The notes: a model not told the origin generated them from the sequence alone. A DNA stretch of 42,601 bases from an uncultured Bacillaceae bacterium (GCA_937925695.1 CALAMD010000080.1:1-42601), one strand, 5' to 3'. Counted from the stretch's first letter, positions 24,735 through 34,293 are shown. Numbers and translations are program-made.

Positions 24735-24933
24735 ACCTCGTTATTACAGTGAATATAGTGCAAACAATTCTGTAACGCCAAGGGGTTAAGCGCTTTATAA
24801 AAACAGTTGACTTAGAAAACGATAAAAGTTATGATTTAAAAGGATTGAGCTTTCAGAACGCGCTATTATATAGTTGATTTTAAGCTTTGTAGCAATTTTA
24901 TTTTTATCTCCATATGTGAAAGAAGGCACTAAC

Positions 24934-24999
24934 ATGAAAATTAAAGTGAAACACTTCACATCTTGTTTGAACAAAAGAGTTAGTAATTGGGATAAATAA
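24934..24999 (+). CDS. possible 21-residue lysine-rich peptide
   Basis: ATG with GAAGG 8 bases upstream opens a 21-codon frame encoding MKIKVKHFTSCLNKRVSNWDK. A TTGATT element about 60 bases upstream could be a -35. It is basic, has one cysteine and no export signal. It may be random; it is the only item found in the 24735-25299 gap apart from a small hairpin (TGGGTGAT/ATCACCA near 25104). No conservation information is available. Confidence 0.2.
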   Translation: MKIKVKHFTSCLNKRVSNWDK

Positions 25000-25299
25000 T
25001 ACAGATTAAGCAATACAATGAAGTTTCATTATGTATTACAAAGGTAAAAAGAACAATATTCATATGAACTTCATTTTTTGCATCAGCCATTCATAACCAA
25101 ATGGGTGATGCTATCACCAAATAGAAGTACTCAGTTAAACGTGTTCATGAGCCAAAAGCAGTTCCATTTACGCTATTGATACATTGTCTGAACTAGGATA
25201 ACTCTTCCTGGCTCACCAGTTAGTGACTCAAATAGATGGAAGTGGATCTTGCTAGCTCTTATTAAACTATACATCTTAATAGAGGGGAGAAATGACATC

Positions 25300-26562
25300 T
25301 TGGAACAGCAAAAAGTGAAAAACAGATGGCTGATTGCACTGGCAGGTGTAGCCATTCATTTAGCTATCGGTTCAGCCTATGCATGGAGTGTTTTTACCTT
25401 ACCAATCAATGAATTAACAGGTTGGACAACGGCTCAAATATCCTTCGCGTTTAGTTTAGCTATTTTTTGTTTAGGAACATCAGCTGCTTTTATGGGACAT
25501 TTTGTGGAAAAACAAGGTCCAAGAAGATCTGGGATTGTGGCGGCAATTTTATTTGGTGTTGGGGTCGCCTGTACAGGTTTTGCCGTAAAATTTGAGTCTT
25601 TACCATTGCTTTATCTAACCTATGGCGTTATCGGTGGAGCAGGTTTAGGAACCGGCTATGTAACACCAGTCTCAACAATGATCAGGTGGTTCCCTGACCG
25701 TCGAGGTTTAGCGACGGGTATGGCGATCATGGGCTTTGGTTTTGCAGCGTTAATTACTGGACCGATCGCCCAAAGACTAATTGGTGCAGTCGGTGTATCA
25801 AATACGTTTTTTATTTTAGGTATTAGTTATTTCATTGTGATGTTTGTTGCATCCTTATATTTAGAAAAACCTCCTGCAGGTTGGAAACCTGAAGGATTTG
25901 ATGAAACAGCTCAAGCAAAAGAAAGAAAAAATGGTATTACCCGAGATCTATCACAGCTTACCGCTAATGAAGCGATTAAGACACGCCGTTTTTGGATTAT
26001 GTGGTTGATGTTATTTATTAATATTACTTGTGGTATTGCCCTCGTATCAGTTGCTTCACCAATGGCCCAAGAAATCACGGGCATGTCTGCAGTGGCTGCA
26101 GCTACAATGGTTGGTGTGATGGGCTTCTTTAATGGTGGTGGAAGGTTCGCTTGGGCAACGCTCTCAGATTATATTGGACGCCCTAATGTATATACATTAT
26201 TCTTTGTTATTAATGTCATTGCCTTTATTGTTTTATATTTTACGAAAGCACCGTTGTTATTTATGATTCTAATCTATATCATCATGACTGTTTATGGTGG
26301 CGGATTTGCAACCATACCAGCATATATTGGTGATATGTTTGGAACGAAAGAAGTGGGTGCTATTCATGGATATATCCTAACAGCATGGGCTATGGCTGGT
26401 TTAGCAGGACCATTAATTCTTTCCTTTATTTATGATGCGACAGGAAAATATAGTGGTACATTATTCCTCTTTACAATTTTCTGTGTGATCGCACTCATTT
26501 TATCATTAGTTATTAGAATTGATATCAAACGATTGCAAAAACAACAAGAATCAGCTAAATAA
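25300..26562 (+). CDS. OFA-family MFS transporter (oxalate/formate antiporter-like)
   Basis: A 420-residue, 12-helix major facilitator protein of the oxalate:formate antiporter (OFA) family. Family marks are AIGSAYAWSVFTLPI in helix 1, the loop GRSG-like KQGPRRSG after helix 2, and GLGTGYVTPVSTMIRWFPDRRGLATG around helices 4-5. OFA members move oxalate, formate, pyruvate or other monocarboxylates, so the substrate is unknown; proximity to pflBA (about 5 kb) makes formate or pyruvate reasonable. TTG 25300 is chosen as start because AGAGGGGAG lies 10 bases upstream; the ATG at 25249 has no ribosome binding site and would add 17 residues spanning that site. A perfect terminator follows. Confidence 0.88.
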   Translation: MEQQKVKNRWLIALAGVAIHLAIGSAYAWSVFTLPINELTGWTTAQISFAFSLAIFCLGTSAAFMGHFVEKQGPRRSGIVAAILFGVGVACTGFAVKFESLPLLYLTYGVIGGAGLGTGYVTPVSTMIRWFPDRRGLATGMAIMGFGFAALITGPIAQRLIGAVGVSNTFFILGISYFIVMFVASLYLEKPPAGWKPEGFDETAQAKERKNGITRDLSQLTANEAIKTRRFWIMWLMLFINITCGIALVSVASPMAQEITGMSAVAAATMVGVMGFFNGGGRFAWATLSDYIGRPNVYTLFFVINVIAFIVLYFTKAPLLFMILIYIIMTVYGGGFATIPAYIGDMFGTKEVGAIHGYILTAWAMAGLAGPLILSFIYDATGKYSGTLFLFTIFCVIALILSLVIRIDIKRLQKQQESAK

Positions 26563-26573
26563 TATTTACGTAC

Positions 26574-26620
26574 ATCCCTATTAATCATGTGGGCTTTGCA
26601 TGATTAATAGGGATTTTTTA
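26574..26620 (+). terminator. intrinsic terminator after the OFA transporter
   Basis: ATCCCTATTAATCATG (26574-26589) and CATGATTAATAGGGAT (26599-26614) form a perfect 16-bp stem followed by TTTTTT. Confidence 0.95.
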
Positions 26621-26705
26621 AATGTCTTTATCACACCAATCGTGACAAAGGGCTTTCAATTCATGTATATTTGGACATATAAAGGTAAGTAGGGATGGGA
26701 AAACG

Positions 26706-27389
26706 ATGAAAATATTGTTAGTAGAAGACGACCAGACGATTGCTGCTGGGTTAGAATATTCTTTACAACAGGAAGGATATGCTGTACAAGTATGCTTTAA
26801 TTATCATTCAGCCGAAAAAATCATACAACAAGACCTTGAGGGTATATCATTATGTATTTTTGATCTCTCACTACCAGATGGGAGCGGTTATGATTTATGT
26901 AAACTGGTGAAAAGTAAGCGAGATATCCCGGTTATCTTTTTAACCGTGATCGATGATGAGGTCAATGTAGTGATGGGGCTTGATATGGGGGCAGATGATT
27001 ACATTACTAAACCCTTTCGGATTCGTGAATTGATGGCAAGGATTAAATCAGTTATGAGAAGATATGATCAGCAACGACCAAGGAATCATATGATTACAAT
27101 GCGTGATATAAAAATTGATACATTAGCAAGAACTGTCTACAAACAAGGGAAAGAAATATCCTTAACTGCCCTTGAGTATCGATTATTATTAACATTTGCA
27201 AATCATTATGGACAAACTTTGACGAGGGATCAATTACTCGAACACATTTGGGATGTAGCTGGCAATTTTGTCAATGACAATACGTTAACAGTATATATCA
27301 AAAGATTACGAGAAAAGTTAGAAGACGATCCTAAAAACCCGCAGCTTATTCAAACGATTCGTGGGGTTGGCTATAAAGTAGGAGATTAA
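26706..27389 (+). CDS. OmpR-family response regulator
   Basis: A 227-residue two-domain regulator. The receiver (1-120) has the acidic pocket VEDD (7-9), phospho-acceptor Asp53 in CIFDLSLPDG and Lys102 in ITKPF. The winged-helix DNA-binding domain (about 128-225) ends with the OmpR hallmark LEDDPKNPQLIQTIRGVGYKVGD. It is one base apart from the histidine kinase and about 1.2 kb upstream of an ABC transporter that is probably its target: a perfect GTGACA-N4-TGTCAC palindrome precedes that transporter, and a lone GTGACA half-site (26642-26647) lies ahead of this gene, allowing weak autoregulation. The closest functional parallel is the antimicrobial-peptide-sensing regulators of Firmicutes. Confidence 0.93.
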   Translation: MKILLVEDDQTIAAGLEYSLQQEGYAVQVCFNYHSAEKIIQQDLEGISLCIFDLSLPDGSGYDLCKLVKSKRDIPVIFLTVIDDEVNVVMGLDMGADDYITKPFRIRELMARIKSVMRRYDQQRPRNHMITMRDIKIDTLARTVYKQGKEISLTALEYRLLLTFANHYGQTLTRDQLLEHIWDVAGNFVNDNTLTVYIKRLREKLEDDPKNPQLIQTIRGVGYKVGD

Positions 27390-27390
27390 T

Positions 27391-28404
27391 ATGTTACGTA
27401 ATAGAGAAATTTTATTATATTTTGTTGCCATGGGAGTAATTAGTACCATTGCCATCATTATCGGTTTTATCATAACAGCTACTACTGGTTGGCTAATGAT
27501 TGTCGTGTCTTTCTTATTGATGTTGATTACTTATTTTTATACAAGATGGCGTTACCTTGAAATTGAAAAACTATCGGGATATTTGCGCCAAATCAGTAGT
27601 GGTGACTACACTTTAGATGTTCGTGATAACAAAGAGGGCGAATTAAGCATATTAAAAAATGAAATTTACAAAGTGACGAGCATTTTAGCAGAATACAACG
27701 TGCAGTTAAATCAGGATAAACTTCATTTATCAAATGCCATCTCAGATATTTCTCATCAATTAAAAACACCGCTCACGTCCATGACAGTGATGGCGGATTT
27801 ACTTTCGCAACCAGATTTACCGATCAACAAACGGCAAGAATTTATTCGTAATATACTTCTGCAATTAGAACGACTTGATTGGTTAGTCACCTCGTTATTA
27901 AAGTTATCGAAAATTGATGCCGGGACAGTTTATTTTAAGCAAGATCGTATTTTGGTCAAAGACTTAATAGAGCAGGCACTAGAACCACTGCTCATCCCCA
28001 TCGATATTAAACAGCAACATGTTTGCATCCAGGGTGACGAGAATGTCACCATTGAAGCTGATTTCCAATGGACGAAAGAGGCATTGATTAATGTAGTGAA
28101 AAATTGTATTGAACATACGCCGGATAGTGGGAAAATTGATATCAAATATGCGAGCAATGTTTTATATACCGAGATTATCATTCGCGATTATGGAAAAGGA
28201 ATGCCTAAAGCAGATCTTCCCTATATTTTTCACCGTTTTTATAAAGGTAAGCATGCCAGTGAAGAAAGTGTTGGCATCGGTTTAGCGATGGCTTATCAAA
28301 TTATTACTAGTCAAGGCGGGGATATTGAAGTGATGAGTGAGGAAGGAAAGGGGACTCAGTTCCACTTCAAGTTTTACCATCAAGATCAGCGCAAAAAACA
28401 GTGA
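27391..28404 (+). CDS. intramembrane-sensing type histidine kinase
   Basis: A 337-residue membrane kinase. Two helices (about 7-29 and 33-52) are linked by only three or four residues, so there is no extracellular sensor; this is the hallmark of intramembrane-sensing kinases that read stimuli through a partner transporter. A HAMP-like linker (60-110) precedes the phospho-acceptor His122 in SDISHQLKTPLTS, and the ATPase domain has the N box NVVKNCIEHT, DYGKGMP and GIGLAMAY. The H-box is of the PhoR-like HisKA kind, not the BceS kind, so it is not a plain BceS orthologue. It forms a two-gene unit with the upstream regulator. ATG start with a GGAG site. Confidence 0.92.
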   Translation: MLRNREILLYFVAMGVISTIAIIIGFIITATTGWLMIVVSFLLMLITYFYTRWRYLEIEKLSGYLRQISSGDYTLDVRDNKEGELSILKNEIYKVTSILAEYNVQLNQDKLHLSNAISDISHQLKTPLTSMTVMADLLSQPDLPINKRQEFIRNILLQLERLDWLVTSLLKLSKIDAGTVYFKQDRILVKDLIEQALEPLLIPIDIKQQHVCIQGDENVTIEADFQWTKEALINVVKNCIEHTPDSGKIDIKYASNVLYTEIIIRDYGKGMPKADLPYIFHRFYKGKHASEESVGIGLAMAYQIITSQGGDIEVMSEEGKGTQFHFKFYHQDQRKKQ

Positions 28405-28504
28405 TGTTCTCGTTGTTTACAAAGCCTATTGTCATTCATATCATAGCGTGAACGAACATGGGTTTCTATGTATTTTTCGAAAATGTTGCTAATGACCTAA
28501 TAAA

Positions 28505-28520
28505 GTGACAAAAATGTCAC
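28505..28520. promoter_or_regulatory. perfect palindromic operator, BceR-like
   Basis: GTGACA (28505-28510), AAAA, TGTCAC (28515-28520) is a perfect 6-4-6 inverted repeat, matching the known TNACA-N4-TGTNA form of Bce-type response-regulator sites. It lies about 26 bases upstream of a possible -10 (TAGATA, 28546-28551) and 75 bases before the ABC transporter start. This separates the transporter as a second, inducible transcription unit. Confidence 0.65.
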
Positions 28521-28594
28521 CTGTTTATTCACCCAATAGTCATTTTAGATAGATAAACTAAGTCATAGCAAAGGATATTTATGGAGGAATAGAC

Positions 28595-29278
28595 ATGGAA
28601 ATTTTAACAATTGAAAATCTATCTAAAGTGTATGGACAAGGTGAAACAGCCGTAACAGCACTTGATGATGTTTCACTGTCAGTTGACAAAGGGGAGTTTA
28701 TTGCAATAATCGGCCCTTCTGGGTCGGGAAAATCAACACTCATGCATCTCATGGGGGGTGTAGATCAACCTACTCATGGAAAAGTGTTTGTTGATGGGAC
28801 AGACATCTACAATTTAAATGAAACCCAATTAGCCATTTTTCGTAGACGACAAATCGGTTTAATTTATCAGTTTTATAATTTAATTCCTGTGCTCACGGTA
28901 GAAGAAAATATAAAACTACCGGTTTTACTAGATGGCCATGAAGTCGATGAACAACATTTTCAGAAAATTGTTGAGACCTTAGGATTATCGGATCGTCTAA
29001 ATCACTTGCCAAATCAACTTTCAGGTGGACAACAACAACGTGTTTCAATTGGTCGAGCATTGATTAACCATCCAGCCCTGTTGCTTGCTGATGAACCAAC
29101 AGGAAATTTAGATAGTGAAAACAGTAAAGAAATTATCGATTTATTAAAAATGTTTAATCAGCTCTATAATCAAACACTTATTATCATTACCCATGATGAG
29201 CGAATTGCTTTGCAAGCTGATCGGATTATTAAGATCACGGATGGACGAGTTGTATCTGATGAGGTGGTTCGTCCATGA
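28595..29278 (+). CDS. ABC transporter ATPase, MacB/LolD/BceA type
   Basis: A 227-residue cytoplasmic ATPase for an FtsX-type permease. Walker A is GPSGSGKST, the Q-loop region QFYNLIPVLTVEENIKLP, signature LSGGQQQRVSIGRAL, Walker B LLLADEPTGNLDS and the switch His in IITHD. These are characteristic of the MacB/LolD group, whose pumps drive mechanotransmission rather than classical transport, in antimicrobial-peptide resistance or lipoprotein handling. A GGAGG site precedes ATG. It overlaps the permease by 4 bases (ATGA) and is preceded by the palindromic operator, so induction by the upstream two-component system is likely. Confidence 0.95.
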   Translation: MEILTIENLSKVYGQGETAVTALDDVSLSVDKGEFIAIIGPSGSGKSTLMHLMGGVDQPTHGKVFVDGTDIYNLNETQLAIFRRRQIGLIYQFYNLIPVLTVEENIKLPVLLDGHEVDEQHFQKIVETLGLSDRLNHLPNQLSGGQQQRVSIGRALINHPALLLADEPTGNLDSENSKEIIDLLKMFNQLYNQTLIIITHDERIALQADRIIKITDGRVVSDEVVRP

Positions 29279-31893
29279 ATATCGTTAACAAACTGACACT
29301 CAGGCACTTAAAGAAAAACAAACGCCGAACCCTCGTAACGATCATTGGTGTGATTATCTCCGTTGCCATGGTCACTGCTGTATCAACTTTGGTAACGTCA
29401 TTTATATCTTTGATGCAAAAACATCAAATCGCCAATGAAGGGGAATGGCATGTTCTCTATAAACATGTTAACGAAGAACAGCTTCACCAAATTGAGGCAG
29501 ATGCAAATACAAAAAAAGTGTTGCTATCCAAAGATGTAGGTTATGCAGAGCTACCAGAAAGTGAAAATAGCTATAAACCGTATCTTTTTATCCAAGGATA
29601 TAATCAAGATGCATTTCATCATTTCCCGATCAATATCGTTGAAGGGAAAATGCCGACAAAAGATGATGAAGTCTTGATTTCTGAGCATATTATGACGGAT
29701 GGTCAAGTAGAAATTCAGGTAGGCGATCGACTGACCCTTTCCATTGGCGAGCGAAAGATAAAAGACGAATATCTACCTGCAATGGAACAAGAACTTAGCG
29801 ATGAGATGGGGACTTATGAACTTAGCCAGTCTTTAGCCTTACAAACGAGTTCCGACAGGGTCATGGAGACGATTGTGCCAAAGTTAGAAAAAACCTTTAC
29901 TGTTGTCGGAATTATGGAGCGGCCAAGATGGGAACCATATGTAGCGCCAGGCTATACAGTGTTAACGTATTTGGATGACGAGCCTTTTAATGTCTATGAT
30001 TCAGTCAATGCGTCTGTTGTTTGGCATGACATAAATCGAACGGCTGTAAAAGATGCCAATGACTTAGCAGCATCATTACAAATTGCCTCTCCATCTTTTC
30101 ACAATAGTTTACTGAGGTACTATGGTGTCATTCATAATGACATCATGAGAAAAGCTATATTTTCTGTAAGTGCTATTGTCCTTAGTATCATTGTTATTGG
30201 TTCAATTGCCCTCATATATAATGCATTTGCTATTTCTGTTTCTGAACGTTCACGGTATTTAGGCATGTTGTCGAGTGTCGGGGCAACGAAAAAGCAAAAG
30301 CGAAACTCAGTCTTTTTTGAGGGATTTGTCATTGGCTTGATTAGTATTCCCATTGGGGTATTAAGTGGTTTACTTGGCATATGGGTCACATTTTATTTTG
30401 TTAATCCTATGCTTCAGGATTTAGCAGAAATTTCGGCACAATTAACAGTCGTTGTGACGCCACTATCCATTGTTGCTGCTGTTGTTATCTCGGCCATTAC
30501 TATTTTTGTTTCAACATACTATCCAGCACAACGGGCATCAAAAATCACCGCGATTGATGCGATCAGGCAAACGATGGATATTAAACTAACGGCTAAAGAA
30601 GTAAAAACGTCAAAACTTATTCGAAAGATTTTTGGCATTGAAGCAGAGATCGGTTTAAAAAATTTAAAAAGGAACAAGCGCAGATATTATACAACGATAT
30701 TTTCTTTAGTCATTAGTATTGTGTTATTTCTAACAGTTTCATTCTTTACTGATCAAATTAAACAGTCATCTTCGTATTTTAGTAGTGGCATTAATTATGA
30801 TGTATCGATTAGAGCTTATACACCGAATAGTAATGAAAATATTTTTAGTAATGCTTTTATTGAGTCAATCACCTCTTTAGAAGAAGTGACTGACCATACA
30901 TTTATCCATGAAATAGCAGCAGAAACTAAACTTAATCAACAGCAAGCACCGAAAGAACTAGTTAATTTACGTGAGGAAGTTGATACTTTTCATATAGGAA
31001 TTGATTTGAAAGTATTAGATCATCAAAGCCTTCGAGAATATGCAAATGAAGTAGGGGTAGATTTTGCTACGTTAACAAATCCAGATCATATAACCGGGAT
31101 TGTCGTCAATAAAGCGATCACCATTACGGGAAAATATGGTGAAACAGAAGCGATTCGGATTGATCCAGGTGATAAACTTGAAATTAATTATCATCACTGG
31201 TCAGATGACGAAAGTGTTACTTTAGGTGAATTAGAGGTACTTGCTCTAACAGATCACACGCCGATGGGAGTTATCCCAAATTATGTTGGATCCATCAATC
31301 TTATTATTTCACCGGAAACCTATGCTTTATTAAATCAAGATAACAAGATAAAAGAAGGTGCCTATGAATTATTTTTAACAAGTACTGATCCATTAGGGAT
31401 CCATGGAAAAATTGAGGAATTGAAGGATCATCGTATGTATATTCATAACTACCATAAATCGAGGGAAGAGGAGAAACAATTTCTCTTACTAGTTTCCGTG
31501 TTTGTTTATGGGTTTATTATCTTAATTACAGCCATCTCAGTCGCAAATATTTTTAATACGATCACGACAAGTATTTCTCTGCGTAAAAGAGAATTTGGTA
31601 TGTTGAAATCAGTGGGGATGACACCCCAAGCCTTTAATAAAATGATACATTATGAAAGTATATTTTATGGGTTAAAATCCCTGCTATATGGCTTGCCAAT
31701 TAGCGGTGGGATCATGTGGTTAATTTATCATTCGATGTCAGAAGGTTTTTCCTATCCATTTACCGTACCGTGGGGAAGCATATGTATCACGATTGTTGGT
31801 ATCTTTTTAATTGTCGGAGTCTCTATGCTTTATGCCAGTGCAAAAGTGAGAAAAGAAAATATTATTGATGCATTAAAACAAGAAAATATTTAA
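29275..31893 (+). CDS. FtsX-type ABC permease with two extracellular domains
   Basis: An 872-residue permease with two FtsX modules. Predicted topology: helix 1 at about 22-42, extracellular domain 1 at about 45-290, helices 2-4 (about 293-318, 350-375, 390-415), helix 5 (about 472-492), extracellular domain 2 (about 495-735), and helices 6-8 at 738-865. The module-linking motifs SERSRYLGMLSSVGATKKQ and LRKREFGMLKSVGMTPQA mark the two FtsX cores. This is the eight-helix duplicated form, not the ten-helix, single-domain BceB form. It probably pumps or displaces a lipid-targeting antimicrobial or acts in envelope stress (inference), and is the likely sensing partner of the loop-free kinase upstream. 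Confidence 0.9.
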   Translation: MNIVNKLTLRHLKKNKRRTLVTIIGVIISVAMVTAVSTLVTSFISLMQKHQIANEGEWHVLYKHVNEEQLHQIEADANTKKVLLSKDVGYAELPESENSYKPYLFIQGYNQDAFHHFPINIVEGKMPTKDDEVLISEHIMTDGQVEIQVGDRLTLSIGERKIKDEYLPAMEQELSDEMGTYELSQSLALQTSSDRVMETIVPKLEKTFTVVGIMERPRWEPYVAPGYTVLTYLDDEPFNVYDSVNASVVWHDINRTAVKDANDLAASLQIASPSFHNSLLRYYGVIHNDIMRKAIFSVSAIVLSIIVIGSIALIYNAFAISVSERSRYLGMLSSVGATKKQKRNSVFFEGFVIGLISIPIGVLSGLLGIWVTFYFVNPMLQDLAEISAQLTVVVTPLSIVAAVVISAITIFVSTYYPAQRASKITAIDAIRQTMDIKLTAKEVKTSKLIRKIFGIEAEIGLKNLKRNKRRYYTTIFSLVISIVLFLTVSFFTDQIKQSSSYFSSGINYDVSIRAYTPNSNENIFSNAFIESITSLEEVTDHTFIHEIAAETKLNQQQAPKELVNLREEVDTFHIGIDLKVLDHQSLREYANEVGVDFATLTNPDHITGIVVNKAITITGKYGETEAIRIDPGDKLEINYHHWSDDESVTLGELEVLALTDHTPMGVIPNYVGSINLIISPETYALLNQDNKIKEGAYELFLTSTDPLGIHGKIEELKDHRMYIHNYHKSREEEKQFLLLVSVFVYGFIILITAISVANIFNTITTSISLRKREFGMLKSVGMTPQAFNKMIHYESIFYGLKSLLYGLPISGGIMWLIYHSMSEGFSYPFTVPWGSICITIVGIFLIVGVSMLYASAKVRKENIIDALKQENI

Positions 31894-31907
31894 TGTTTTC
31901 GAGAAAA

Positions 31908-31937
31908 AAACCAGGTTCTCCTTAAAGAACCTGGTTT
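31908..31937. terminator. bidirectional intrinsic terminator
   Basis: AAACCAGGTTCT and AGAACCTGGTTT form a perfect 12-bp stem over CCTTAA. The T-run is better on the minus side (cvfB), weaker on the plus side (permease). Confidence 0.88.
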
Positions 31938-31943
31938 ATTAAT

Positions 31944-32795
31944 TTAAATTAAATATGTTTTTCCATCCCGTTGTTCGATTTTTCCTTCCCGCATTAATCG
32001 TCCGAGTGCTCGTTTAAAGGCTGACTTACTTATCCCAAATGTGTTACGAATAGTTTCAGGATCGCTTTTATCACTAAAGGGGATGACGCCATTATTTTTT
32101 TCCAGTTCAGCTAAAATTAACTCAGCATCATCATCAATCCGTTCATGTTTTAATGGCAACAAGGACACATTAATCGTACCATCATCTTTTACATCAATCA
32201 CGCGACCGCGAACAACTGAGCCAAGTCTTGGTTCCTGCTCTCTTTCGGTGTGATGGATAAAACCACGCAGGTGATCATCCGTAAAAATCGCTGTTCCTTC
32301 GCGACTTGTATAATAAACCCGACCAGTTACTTGCTGATTGCGAAGATCATCGTTAGCCAACTCACGCATTTCCATAAATACTTTATCTTGAGCAGGGATC
32401 GCTAATAAACGACCATCTTGATCATTTCCTAAGGTCACATAAAGCTGATCACCTGCTTTTGGCCATACGTCAAATATAAGCGGCAAATCATCAATTGAAA
32501 CTAGGATATCCTTTTCAATTCCGATGTCAACAAAAACACCAAGATGAGGGATTACTTCAACGACTTCTGCCCAATCATACGTATTCATTTGAATTGACGG
32601 GATGTTTGTCGTTGCGACGATTTCATTATTTCGGTCATGGTAAATAAAAACATTTATATACTCACCAAGGGATAATTGTTTGTCAACCTGCTCTTTTGGT
32701 AAGAGCACATGATTTTGTTGATCCCCAAGGAGATAACCTGTTTCATTTTCTTCATATACTTGTAAAAGCTGTACTGTACCAACCGATGGCATCAC
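31944..32795 (-). CDS. cvfB: S1-like RNA-binding protein CvfB
   Basis: A 283-residue cytoplasmic protein with tandem S1-like OB-fold domains (about 1-65, 68-135, and 145-215) and a C-terminal winged helix (about 220-283, TFGISKSAFKRALGRLMREGKIEQ). This architecture is that of CvfB/YitL, an RNA-binding regulator that affects virulence gene expression in Staphylococcus and has an unclear housekeeping role in Bacillus. The S1 segment WAEVVEVIPHLGVFVDIGIEKDILVS is clear. GTG 32795 and ATG 32792 both follow a GAAGGA site and differ by one residue. It is monocistronic, convergent with the FtsX permease through a shared terminator. Confidence 0.92.
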   Translation of the reverse strand: MMPSVGTVQLLQVYEENETGYLLGDQQNHVLLPKEQVDKQLSLGEYINVFIYHDRNNEIVATTNIPSIQMNTYDWAEVVEVIPHLGVFVDIGIEKDILVSIDDLPLIFDVWPKAGDQLYVTLGNDQDGRLLAIPAQDKVFMEMRELANDDLRNQQVTGRVYYTSREGTAIFTDDHLRGFIHHTEREQEPRLGSVVRGRVIDVKDDGTINVSLLPLKHERIDDDAELILAELEKNNGVIPFSDKSDPETIRNTFGISKSAFKRALGRLMREGKIEQRDGKTYLI

Positions 32796-32941
32796 ATATC
32801 ATTCCTTCACCATAGAATATATAATATACATCTCGTTTCTATGATGAACCATTTGGTAATTTTTATCTATGAAAATCCCTCAAGTTTTACTGATCTTTCA
32901 TGAAGTATCCTTAAAAAATCCCCCTTATCATACAAGACTTG

Positions 32942-33577
32942 TTACACACCTTCTCGTTTTTCAAATAACCATACTGATAGAAGATAGGATAGAGGTATAC
33001 AAACGAGCGAAAAGGCAATTGGTATGAGATAAGGTTGAATGTCAATAAATTTTAAGAAATACGTGAATGTATTTGATAAATCTATATAAGGATTATCCTT
33101 TATTACTATATAGCTATAGGTTCCACCGATCAATAGCATAGCTTGGATAAAAGCTGCTATATTCGGGGATTTAACCGCATAATAAATTGGTAGAGAAATG
33201 GCTACTGAGCCGATGAGCATGGCCATTAACCACGTTGCAGTTAACCCATTGACAGGCGATGTTTCGAGATAAGGAAGACCATAGTGGGCTACCTGATCGA
33301 TGATCACATGGCCAACGAGAATGACGATAAAACATATGATTAAAAATATATATCTAGTCAAAACAATGTTGCTTTTACGAACTGGTAAACTAATTAAAAA
33401 GCGGTTGATGTTTGCTTTATGATCGAGATAAAAGATAAACGCATGAAAGAAAAATATCACAAACAGGTAAGTTAATAAATAGGGCATATTGAGCACATAG
33501 GTAATCACCATATATAGTAACCAGCCGATTACCGAGAAAAAGCTTGCTTGAAAATCCCTTTTAAATAATTGCAACAT
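32942..33577 (-). CDS. ABC-2 type permease, second of a tandem pair
   Basis: A 211-residue membrane protein with six predicted helices, of the ABC2_membrane_5-like group. It is a paralogue of the upstream neighbour: both begin with a K-R-D-F segment, carry the block NR(F/Y)(L/M)ISLPV(R/K)(K/R)S.IV...RY after helix 2, and share spacing throughout. The two probably form a heterodimeric channel with the ATPase at 34294, like PmtB/PmtD of Staphylococcus, which export phenol-soluble modulins. AGGAG precedes ATG. It is last in the GntR operon; the gap to cvfB (32796-32941) holds no further gene. Confidence 0.85.
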   Translation of the reverse strand: MLQLFKRDFQASFFSVIGWLLYMVITYVLNMPYLLTYLFVIFFFHAFIFYLDHKANINRFLISLPVRKSNIVLTRYIFLIICFIVILVGHVIIDQVAHYGLPYLETSPVNGLTATWLMAMLIGSVAISLPIYYAVKSPNIAAFIQAMLLIGGTYSYIVIKDNPYIDLSNTFTYFLKFIDIQPYLIPIAFSLVCIPLSYLLSVWLFEKREGV

Positions 33578-33636
33578 CGATTATCCACTCCTTTCTATTT
33601 TGCATGAGGTCATTGGAAGAAACACAAACCATCGCT

Positions 33637-34287
33637 TTATGCATCCTTACGATTAAAAATGGAATGTGAACATAAATATGAAACAACTAAGCTACCGACT
33701 GTAAATAGACTGATTGATAGTAGGGGATAGGCTTCAATTATATCCAAAAACGATAAAATAAAAGATTCAGTCACTTTTTCTAAATAATCCATTAGCGTAA
33801 AGATGACGAGCATGCCTAAGATGATCAATGTAACTTGAATAAAAAGACCTTTGATCACAGAATCAACAAAGTAATAGATAGGAACCATCACAGCTATCAT
33901 AAAAACGACCGATAGAAATGTAAATAGAACATGAGTACTCCTTATGGGGTCGAAACTAAAGGTTGGTGCCCAATCTAACTTTGGCAGTAAATCATGGGCG
34001 ATCGTATCAATTCCCCATAAATATAATAAGAAAATGATCGCTGTTAACAGAATTAATACATAGCGAGCAGAGACGATTTGACTTCGCTTAACAGGTAAGC
34101 TAATCATATAACGATTGGTTTTATTATGTTGTTCATAATAAAACATATTGAACACATAGCCAAAAATGATCCCCAAGTAAATAAACAGTGGCGATAAATT
34201 GACAAAATAAATTAACGGAATGATTATAAAGATACTTAGAAAATACATCCGGTTAATCAAGAAGTCTCGTTTTATCATTTGTACCAT
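33637..34287 (-). CDS. ABC-2 type permease, first of a tandem pair
   Basis: A 216-residue membrane protein, six predicted helices, homologous to the following gene (shared NRYMISLPVKRSQIVSARYV block at about 57-76). The ribosome binding site AAGGAG lies in the last codons of the ATPase gene, so they are co-translated. It is predicted to be one half of the transmembrane channel of a peptide or lipid-active-compound exporter. The cargo is unknown: no small secreted peptide gene is adjacent. Confidence 0.85.
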   Translation of the reverse strand: MVQMIKRDFLINRMYFLSIFIIIPLIYFVNLSPLFIYLGIIFGYVFNMFYYEQHNKTNRYMISLPVKRSQIVSARYVLILLTAIIFLLYLWGIDTIAHDLLPKLDWAPTFSFDPIRSTHVLFTFLSVVFMIAVMVPIYYFVDSVIKGLFIQVTLIILGMLVIFTLMDYLEKVTESFILSFLDIIEAYPLLSISLFTVGSLVVSYLCSHSIFNRKDA

Positions 34288-34293
34288 ATAGCT

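Noticed and set aside
26706..31893. Calling the two-component/ABC set a true BceRS-BceAB module
   Set aside because: The permease has eight helices and two extracellular domains rather than the BceB layout, and the kinase H-box is not of BceS type; only the operator and the loop-free membrane anchor fit.
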